Below are positions 57,903 to 64,000 of a DNA stretch of 64,000 bases, one piece after another. Source of the stretch: Flavobacteriales bacterium 34_180_T64. GTDB taxonomy: Bacteria; Bacteroidota; Bacteroidia; Flavobacteriales; Flavobacteriaceae. The notes under the pieces were generated by a model. It ran no database searches. It worked only from the letters and a program-made list of their open reading frames with translations, and was not told where the DNA came from. Position 1 is the stretch's first letter. Each line of letters starts with the position of its first letter. The position numbers and the translations under genes are program-made. The stretch covers positions 434,001-498,000 of the forward strand of contig MAAR01000004.1 in NCBI GenBank assembly GCA_002162765.1, given 5' to 3'.

Positions 57903-59039
57903 TTATTTTTTAACAGCTGAACAACCAGCCATTGTTGTAATTTTTATCGCTTCTGTTGGTGGTAAGTCATCATTACGTCTTACCACTTCTTGCACAACAT
58001 TTTGCGTTAAGTTTTCAAAAGCAACTTCTAGTTCTGTTGCTGTTTGTAATGCAGCTGGACGACCAATATCACCAGCCTCCCTAATACTTTGAATCAAAGG
58101 CAATTCACCTAAAAATGGCACCTGTAAATCTTCAGCTAAATTTTTTGCACCTTCTTTTCCGAAGATATAATACTTGTTTTCTGGTAACTCTTCAGGTATG
58201 AAATATGCCATATTCTCAATAATTCCTAATACAGGGACATTGATACTTTCTTGCTGGAACATCGCAACTCCCTTTTTAGCATCAGCCAAAGCTACATTTT
58301 GAGGTGTACTTACAATTACAGCTCCAGTTAAAGGCAAAGATTGCATGATGCTTAGGTGAATGTCTCCAGTACCAGGAGGTAAATCGATAAGCATAAAATC
58401 AAGCTCTCCCCAAGCTGCATCAAATATCATTTGATTTAATGCTTTTGCAGCCATTGGTCCACGCCAAACAACCGCTTGATTGGGTTGTGTAAAAAACCCG
58501 ATGGACAGTACTTTGACACCATAATTTTCTACCGGTTTCATTTTAGATTTCCCATCAACATTTACAGCTAGTGGACGTTCATTTTCAACATCAAACATAA
58601 TAGGAATGGAAGGCCCATAAATATCAGCATCTAGAATACCTACTTTAAATCCCATTTTGGCAAGAGTTACTGCTAAATTAGCAGTAACAGTTGATTTTCC
58701 AACACCACCTTTACCAGAAGCTACAGCTACAATATTTTGAATGCCAGGAATAGCTTTCCCTTTTATTACATTTGTTGCGGGTTTAGCAGGCGCATCCACT
58801 TTTACGTTTACGGTTATTTTAGCTTTTTCGTATACTTTATCATGAATGGTTTTCATGATATCGACTTCTGTACGTTTTTTAGCTTGTAAACTTGGATTTG
58901 TAATTGTAATATCAACGATCACTTCATCCGCAAAAGTTACTACATTTTTAACGGCACCACTATCAACCATATTTACGCCATCTCCTGGAGTTGTTATCGT
59001 TTTAAGCGCATCTAATATATCTTGTTTATTTAATTTCAT
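57903..59039 (-). CDS. Mrp/ApbC-like Fe-S carrier ATPase
   Basis: 378 residues. N-terminal DUF59/MIP18-like domain (about 3-82), then P-loop ATPase domain with deviant Walker A SGKGGVGKST (about 108-117), MLIDLPPGTGDIHLSIMQ and PVLGIIENMAYF. The CxxC often seen near the ATPase C-terminus in NBP35 homologues is not obvious; a Cys lies near the end (MAGCSAVKK). Loads [4Fe-4S] clusters onto targets in concert with NfuA-like proteins. Confidence 0.9.
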   Translation of the reverse strand: MKLNKQDILDALKTITTPGDGVNMVDSGAVKNVVTFADEVIVDITITNPSLQAKKRTEVDIMKTIHDKVYEKAKITVNVKVDAPAKPATNVIKGKAIPGIQNIVAVASGKGGVGKSTVTANLAVTLAKMGFKVGILDADIYGPSIPIMFDVENERPLAVNVDGKSKMKPVENYGVKVLSIGFFTQPNQAVVWRGPMAAKALNQMIFDAAWGELDFMLIDLPPGTGDIHLSIMQSLPLTGAVIVSTPQNVALADAKKGVAMFQQESINVPVLGIIENMAYFIPEELPENKYYIFGKEGAKNLAEDLQVPFLGELPLIQSIREAGDIGRPAALQTATELEVAFENLTQNVVQEVVRRNDDLPPTEAIKITTMAGCSAVKK

Positions 59040-59172
59040 ATCTAATCTATTCCTATTGGTAAGAATCTATTTATTAAGAATCATTCTAAAGTGCAAATAT
59101 ACAGCGAAATGTTTAAATTTTGAAGTGCAATGATTGAAATGATTAATAGTAGAATTACAATCTTAAATAATA

Positions 59173-59505
59173 TTATATAAGCTCCTTGGACGGGTCCCAA
59201 TAAATGCTTTCCAAATTTTGAATTTGGTTATCAATGACTTCAATCCCTTCACTTTCTAATAACTGTTGCATAAGGTTGGTGCCATCAAAATGATGTTTCC
59301 CGGTTAATAAACCTTTTCTATTCACTACACGATGTGCAGGCACATCTTTATTATGAGAACCATTCATAGCATATCCTACCATTCTAGCACTTCTTGAGGC
59401 ACCAAGATAATTCGCAATCGCGCCATAACTTGTGACTTTTCCGAATGGAATTAATTTTGCCACTTCGTACACTTTATCAAAAAAATTAAGTGTTTTTTGC
59501 TGCAT
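59173..59505 (-). CDS. alkyltransferase-like protein (ATL), MGMT family
   Basis: 110 residues of the MGMT C-terminal DNA-binding domain: VYEVAKLIPFGKVTSYGAIA, NYLGASRSARMVGYAMNGS and VPAHRVVNRKG. In true O6-alkylguanine transferases the motif is PCHRV; here Ala57 replaces the acceptor Cys, so it cannot transfer alkyl groups. ATL proteins bind O6-alkylguanine and mark it for nucleotide excision repair (known of the family). The ATG overlaps the LysE stop (TAATG). Confidence 0.92.
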   Translation of the reverse strand: MQQKTLNFFDKVYEVAKLIPFGKVTSYGAIANYLGASRSARMVGYAMNGSHNKDVPAHRVVNRKGLLTGKHHFDGTNLMQQLLESEGIEVIDNQIQNLESIYWDPSKELI

Positions 59506-60134
59506 TACAATTCCATTAAAATATTAATAAGAGTCACACCAGCAATGATACCTGTAATTGTTCCAATGATATAATTCATGTTTTTTTGAGATGTAAAATT
59601 TTTGTCTTTAATCTTATCAAAAAAGAATATATATAAGTAAAGCATCACAAATGTTCCCATTGCAGCACCAGTAACATAAGTAATGATACTTATTTTTTCA
59701 AATTTCATCCAACCAAAAGAAGCAATGGTTATAGTCATATATGCCTGATAAGGAATTGGAAATACATTAATTGCAGATAAAAACATGCCTTGAAAAAAAC
59801 GACTATGCTTGCTTTTTGAATTGGCTTCTATATTGGGTTTTGGTTGTTTTTCAGCAATTAGTAAAAAATAAATAGTAATTAATACAAATATTACAAATGC
59901 AACACGTTGAAGAATTTCTACGACATCCTGATGATTGGTCAAATATCTTGCGAACATTGCCGCAATATAGGTTTGCAAAAATACGATTACACAAACCCCT
60001 AGTGAAAACACAACACCTCTGCTGTAACCTTCCTTTAAGCTGATTTTTGCTGCTGTCATATTTAATAATCCAGGTGGAATAACTCCTACAAAAGCAATGA
60101 TTAAACCTAAAAAAAAGATAACTGTTATACTCAA
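59505..60134 (-). CDS. LysE-family exporter
   Basis: 209 residues; start codon TTG at 60134, as no ATG fits in frame between the trmB stop and the first conserved segment. Six membrane segments, with the LysE motif VGVIPPGLLNMTAAKISLKEG and the later FLSAINVFPIPYQAYMTITI. Inner-membrane amino acid exporter; substrate unknown. Tightly packed between trmB and the ATL gene. Confidence 0.85.
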   Translation of the reverse strand: MSITVIFFLGLIIAFVGVIPPGLLNMTAAKISLKEGYSRGVVFSLGVCVIVFLQTYIAAMFARYLTNHQDVVEILQRVAFVIFVLITIYFLLIAEKQPKPNIEANSKSKHSRFFQGMFLSAINVFPIPYQAYMTITIASFGWMKFEKISIITYVTGAAMGTFVMLYLYIFFFDKIKDKNFTSQKNMNYIIGTITGIIAGVTLINILMEL

Positions 60135-60136
60135 AT

Positions 60137-60811
60137 CTATTTGATTTTAAACCGAATATACGTAATTGGTTTGTTTTGCTCTAAATATTGCGATTCATAA
60201 TAGGTCTGAATGCTTGTAACTTCTTCTGGACTTCCTTCTTGTTTATAGACATTATGATTCGCATATAAAACTTCATGCCCTGCACCATGGAGTAATCCGA
60301 GGGTATAGCCATGCATAAATTCGCTATCTGTTTTTAAGTTCACCACTCCTTCAGGCTTCAAGATGCTTTTATAGCGTTTTAAAAACGTTTCATTTGTCAT
60401 TCTGTGCTTAGTCCGTTTATACTTTATTTGTGGATCAGGAAACGTTATCCAAATCTCATCGACTTCATTTTTAGCAAATACATAATCTATGAGTTCAATT
60501 TGAGTTCGAAGAAATGCCACATTAGGAATACCCTCTTCAATAGCAGTTTTAGCACCTCTCCAAAACCGAGCCCCTTTAATATCAATACCAACAAAATTTT
60601 TATTTGGATACTTTTTTGCCAAACCTATTGCGTATTCTCCTTTGCCACATCCCAATTCAAGCACTAAGGGCTGATTATTTTTAAACACTGTAGAATTCCA
60701 ATTTCCTTTTAATTCATAATCATCAGAAACCAGTTCTTCTCTTGAAGGCTGAAACACGTTTTCGAAAACCTCATTATCTTTAAAACGCTTCAATTTATTT
60801 TTGCTTCCCAC
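60137..60811 (-). CDS. trmB: tRNA (guanine-N7)-methyltransferase
   Basis: 224 residues. SAM loop VLELGCGKGEYAIGLAKKYP, NFVGIDIKGARFW, the TrmB signature WITFPDPQIKYKRTKHRMTN and LLHGAGHEV. Methylates G46 in tRNA. Divergent from the glycosyltransferase at 60880. Nothing unusual. Confidence 0.95.
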   Translation of the reverse strand: MGSKNKLKRFKDNEVFENVFQPSREELVSDDYELKGNWNSTVFKNNQPLVLELGCGKGEYAIGLAKKYPNKNFVGIDIKGARFWRGAKTAIEEGIPNVAFLRTQIELIDYVFAKNEVDEIWITFPDPQIKYKRTKHRMTNETFLKRYKSILKPEGVVNLKTDSEFMHGYTLGLLHGAGHEVLYANHNVYKQEGSPEEVTSIQTYYESQYLEQNKPITYIRFKIK

Positions 60812-60865
60812 TATATTTTAAAATTTTGGTAAAATTAATGAAATATATGAGAGCGAATATATCCT

Positions 60866-60873
60866 TATCTTTG
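60866..60873 (+). promoter_or_regulatory. Bacteroidota -7 box before the glycosyltransferase
   Basis: TATCTTTG ends 6 bases before the ATG at 60880, implying a nearly leaderless mRNA and supporting that start over upstream in-frame ATG codons at 60826-60847. Confidence 0.5.
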
Positions 60874-60879
60874 AATTTC

Positions 60880-61941
60880 ATGAATTTTAGAAAACGAATT
60901 TTAGTTGCACCTTTAAACTGGGGATTAGGCCATGCTACGAGGTGTATTCCTATCATCAATGCTTTGATAAATCAGAATTTCGAACCTGTCATAGCTTCTG
61001 ATGGCAGTGCTTTAAAGCTTTTACAAAAGGAATTTCCAAAACTAAAAACCATTGAATTACCGTCATACAATATTCAATATTCAAAAAAAGCCTCAGGTTT
61101 AAAATGGAAACTTCTAAGAAACGCGCCACATATTGTAAAGACGATAAAATTAGAATACAATGCAACCCAATCAATTATAGATAAATACGACATTAAAGGA
61201 ATTATTTCCGACAATAGATTTGGTGTTCGTGGCAATACGGTACCATCTGTTTTCTTAACACATCAAGTTCAAGTTTTAAGTGGGAACACAACATGGATTA
61301 GTACAGCGCTCCATAAAAAAATTATAAAAAAATTTGACGAATGTTGGATTCCAGATTATAGTGGTGACATTAACTTAAGCGGCAAACTAGGTCATCCAAT
61401 TACTTCTGATATCAACTTAAAATACATAGGTCCGTTAAGTCGTTTTAAAAAGCAAAAATACAATTCAGAATTTGATGTCCTTGTTTTGATATCTGGGCCC
61501 GAACCTCAACGCTCTTTATTGCAAGAAAAACTATTGGAAGCATTCGAAAACTATGATGGTGAGGTATTATTTGTACATGGTTTGGTTGAAAAAAAACAAC
61601 TTATAACACGAAAAAAGCACATTACTTCCTATAATTTTATGACAAGTTTGGATCTTGAAAAGGCAATTCAAAAGAGCAAGATAGTTGTTTCTCGATCCGG
61701 CTATACGAGTATTATGGATTTGGCGAAAATGAAAAAAGATTGTTATTTTATTCCAACACCTGGACAATTTGAACAAGAATATTTAGCAAACCGATTAAAA
61801 GATCAACACATTGTACCTAGTTGTAATCAGAACGAATTTACGCTTGAAAAACTAAAAGAAATCAAGAAATTTAAGGGTTTATCAACATTTGACTTCGACA
61901 CAGATTATAGCGATTTATTTCGCCTTTTCGAGTGTGAATGA
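60880..61941 (+). CDS. MurG-like glycosyltransferase
   Basis: 353 residues from the ATG at 60880, chosen because a -7 box lies at 60866 and the fold begins directly after it (RILVAPLNWGLGHATRCIPI). Two Rossmann halves; C-terminal SRSGYTSIMDLAKMKKDCYF and IPTPGQFEQEYLANRL match the GT28 nucleotide-sugar site. It resembles UDP-sugar transferases of the MurG superfamily but is not MurG itself. The acceptor is unknown. The last 27 bases overlap the convergent kinase gene. Confidence 0.8.
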   Translation: MNFRKRILVAPLNWGLGHATRCIPIINALINQNFEPVIASDGSALKLLQKEFPKLKTIELPSYNIQYSKKASGLKWKLLRNAPHIVKTIKLEYNATQSIIDKYDIKGIISDNRFGVRGNTVPSVFLTHQVQVLSGNTTWISTALHKKIIKKFDECWIPDYSGDINLSGKLGHPITSDINLKYIGPLSRFKKQKYNSEFDVLVLISGPEPQRSLLQEKLLEAFENYDGEVLFVHGLVEKKQLITRKKHITSYNFMTSLDLEKAIQKSKIVVSRSGYTSIMDLAKMKKDCYFIPTPGQFEQEYLANRLKDQHIVPSCNQNEFTLEKLKEIKKFKGLSTFDFDTDYSDLFRLFECE

Positions 61942-62958
61942 AAACTCGCTGCCAATACCAAAATCACTTTCTACATAAATTCTTTCATCATGCGCTTCGA
62001 TAATATGTTTTACAATTGCCAAACCTAAACCTGATCCTCCTTCTTTTCGTGAGCCACTTTTATCCACTCTATAAAAACGTTCAAATAATCTAGGTATATT
62101 GGCATTAGCAATACCCTCACCATTGTCTGTAACTCTAACAATCACTTTGTTTTTAATTAAATCTTCAATATTTACTTCTGTTGTCCCTTGATCTTGTCCA
62201 TATTTTATTGAATTAACAATCAAGTTAGTCAACACCTGTTGAATGCGTTCCTTATCAGCATTTACGTAAACTGGAGTCTTATAGACTCTATCGAAAATTA
62301 ACGTGATGTTTTTCATTGAAGCCTTCATTTCTAGTAAATCAAAAACGCTTTTTATAAGCTCTACAATATCAAATTTTTCTATGGTTAAACTTAAGTCGCC
62401 AACTTCCAACTTCGTTATCATATCCAAATCTTTCACAATATAAATAAGGCGTTCAACACCTTTTTCGGCACGACCTAAATACTTCTCTCTAATTTTTTCA
62501 TCATTAACGCCACCATCAATGAGCGTAGAAATATAACCTTGAACTGTAAATAATGGTGTTTTCAACTCATGAGAAACATTTCCTAAAAACTCTTTGCGAT
62601 ATTCCTCTCTAACTTTTAAAGTTTCAATTTCAAGTTTTTTGTCTCTTGCATATTTATCAATCTCCTGTGTTAGAGTAGCCATATCAGTAGTTACTGGGTA
62701 TTTGCGTATGGACGCCGATTCTAAAAGTGTAAGATCATCATATATTCTTTTAACACGTCTATAAATAAAGCGTTCGACTCTAAATTGAATAATAAAAAAT
62801 GAGATGCCATAGCAAGAAATTGCAAAAGCCACGATCAATATCCAATTAAAACTGTTTGAGAATGCTAAAAAAATACTTATAAAGAGTGATAAAAAAAGGG
62901 TGATATAAAACGATGTTTTAATAGCAAATTTATACGATTTCTTTAATTTATTTTGCAT
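61915..62958 (-). CDS. PhoR-like sensor histidine kinase
   Basis: 347 residues. Two membrane segments (about 13-33 and 38-57), a HisKA domain with FLGNVSHELKTPLFTVQGYI (His130), and HATPase_c with NLIVNSIKYGQD, VRVTDNGEGIANANIPRLFE, RFYRVDKS and GGSGLGLAIVKHIIEAH. No periplasmic sensor domain of note: the two segments are almost adjacent. The ATG overlaps the stop of the response regulator gene. Often phosphate-linked in Bacteroidota, but the signal is not shown here. Confidence 0.9.
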   Translation of the reverse strand: MQNKLKKSYKFAIKTSFYITLFLSLFISIFLAFSNSFNWILIVAFAISCYGISFFIIQFRVERFIYRRVKRIYDDLTLLESASIRKYPVTTDMATLTQEIDKYARDKKLEIETLKVREEYRKEFLGNVSHELKTPLFTVQGYISTLIDGGVNDEKIREKYLGRAEKGVERLIYIVKDLDMITKLEVGDLSLTIEKFDIVELIKSVFDLLEMKASMKNITLIFDRVYKTPVYVNADKERIQQVLTNLIVNSIKYGQDQGTTEVNIEDLIKNKVIVRVTDNGEGIANANIPRLFERFYRVDKSGSRKEGGSGLGLAIVKHIIEAHDERIYVESDFGIGSEFSFTLEKAK

Positions 62959-63641
62959 TAATCTACAAACTTATAGCCAACTCCTTTAACCGTTTTAAAG
63001 CTTTCATCTCCAATTTTCTCTCGAAGTTTTCTTATATGAACATCAATAGTTCTTCCTCCAACAATCACTTCACTTCCCCATACTTTATCCAAGATTTCAT
63101 CTCGTTTGAATACTTTTCCAGGCTTTGCTGCTAACAAAGATAATAGTTCAAATTCTTTTCTAGGTAATAGAATTTCTTTACCATGATTCGTAATTTTATA
63201 TTCTTCTCTATTAATGATAAGACTCCCTATTTTCAATACCCCGACTGATGAATCTTCGTCTTTTAATCGTCTTAGTAGTGCTTTAACCTTGCTCACTAAC
63301 ACTTTTGGCTTTATTGGTTTCGTAATATAATCATCTGCTCCAGCATCAAAACCTGCAACTTGAGAATAATCTTCTCCTCTTGCTGTCAAAAAAGTAATTA
63401 TAGTTTGGCTCAATTCTGGTATTTTCCTTATCAACTCGCAGGCTTCAATACCATCCATTTCAGGCATCATGACATCGAGTATAATTAATTGTGGTTTTTC
63501 CGCCTTTGCTTTTTTAACAGCTTCAACGCCATTTTCAGCTGTTATAATTTGATAGCCTTCAGAAGACAAATTATAACCAACAATTTCAAGAATATCAGGT
63601 TCATCATCGACCAGTAATATTTTAATGTCTTTTTTCTTCAT
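62958..63641 (-). CDS. OmpR/PhoB-family response regulator
   Basis: 227 residues. Receiver with D12/D13 (LLVDDEPD), phospho-acceptor D56 (IILDVMMPEMDG), T86 and K108 (DYITKPIKPK); winged-helix domain with RKEFELLSLLAAKPGKVFKR, DEILDKVWGSEVIVGGRTID and VHIRKLREKIG ... VKGVGYKFVD. Partner of the kinase that follows with a TAATG overlap. This operon is commonly the PhoB/PhoR pair; the exact regulon is not visible here. Confidence 0.93.
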   Translation of the reverse strand: MKKKDIKILLVDDEPDILEIVGYNLSSEGYQIITAENGVEAVKKAKAEKPQLIILDVMMPEMDGIEACELIRKIPELSQTIITFLTARGEDYSQVAGFDAGADDYITKPIKPKVLVSKVKALLRRLKDEDSSVGVLKIGSLIINREEYKITNHGKEILLPRKEFELLSLLAAKPGKVFKRDEILDKVWGSEVIVGGRTIDVHIRKLREKIGDESFKTVKGVGYKFVD

Positions 63642-63833
63642 ATTTAAATTTTAAAACACACTTCTGCTGTAAAGATAAAATTAATAATTCAGCAAATTCA
63701 ACGTATAAAACAAATAACATTAGCATAACTTAGAGAATACAATGGCTTAACTTTCGATAAACGACACTAAACATTAACAGGACTTTGGTACAACATTTGA
63801 ATTAATTTATTAAATTTAAGTATTATTTAATTT

Positions 63834-64000
63834 ATGAAAAAAAATTACTTAAACACACTATTAATCTTCACTTTTCTGATGGTATCACTTTTGAGCTTTG
63901 GACAGGCTAACCCATCAAATACTTCAAATTCCAATATAGAGGGTCTATTAGTACATCCAAACCCGGTGAACAATGGATTAGTTTACATTTCTACATTAAA
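63834..64000 (+). CDS. start of a T9SS-tail protein (3' end outside window)
   Basis: ATG at 63834 opens a signal peptide (MKKNYLNTLLIFTFLMVSLL, then SFGQA), followed at once by LLVHPNPVNNGLVYIST, the first strand of a T9SS type A sorting domain. The gene is cut at the window end. So the visible part suggests a short secreted protein that is little more than signal peptide plus sorting domain. What it carries further on cannot be seen. Confidence 0.8.
   Translation, partial: MKKNYLNTLLIFTFLMVSLLSFGQANPSNTSNSNIEGLLVHPNPVNNGLVYISTL

Overview
The window comes from an AT-rich member of the Bacteroidota, almost certainly a marine-type Flavobacteriaceae. I infer this from type IX secretion (T9SS) C-terminal tails on several large secreted proteins, a DnaE with an N-terminal exonuclease, TPR-transmembrane regulators, TAnnTTTG-type -7 promoter boxes, stop/start overlaps of the form TAATG, and the near absence of Shine-Dalgarno sequences. 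The genus cannot be fixed from the sequence alone; Winogradskyella, Psychroserpens or Olleya would fit. No plasmid, phage, integrase, transposase, rRNA or CRISPR is visible.

Layout. 1-3.6 kb: small membrane and envelope genes. 3.9-6.9 kb: a NarL-type two-component pair with a small secreted peptide just upstream. 7.5-9.4 kb: a T9SS multicopper oxidase and an SRPBCC gene whose last codons lie behind an in-frame stop. 10-14.4 kb: a TetR regulator and five following enzyme or membrane genes, with a TetR-like palindrome at two promoters. 14.6-22.2 kb: three T9SS cell-surface proteins around a TPR-LuxR regulator, sharing a GGAAAAAnCGT motif. 22.7-29.7 kb: an unusual protein made of 35 exact nine-residue repeats, a surface metallopeptidase with a barrel, a PrsW protease and a TolB/TPR protein. 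30.4-35.3 kb: a 1633-residue T9SS protein. 35.4-39.8 kb: single genes alternating with copies of a structured intergenic repeat, ending at tRNA-Asp. 39.9-64 kb: mostly core genes, including DUF58, thioredoxin, an ArsR operon, dnaE, rpsP-rimM-trmN6, a DDAH-like hydrolase with a permease, a Rieske oxygenase, acyl-CoA dehydrogenase, ferredoxin with its reductase, NfuA-like and Mrp proteins, an alkyltransferase-like protein, LysE, trmB, a glycosyltransferase and a PhoR/PhoB pair. The window ends in a truncated T9SS gene.

Two things stand out. The first is the nonapeptide-repeat protein (22731-23903): a membrane anchor followed by 35 uninterrupted units of the form F-x-x-L-A-K-N-x-x, next to two membrane or envelope proteases. 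The second is a family of about eight intergenic elements, all in the same orientation, that begin with an AAAAAGCATCCC-type hairpin and carry two more hairpins whose stems are kept by compensating changes. The best copies alternate with single genes and run into the 3' flank of tRNA-Asp, which suggests cassette-like accretion at a tRNA gene or a structured RNA/terminator family. Both readings are inference and need genome-wide comparison.
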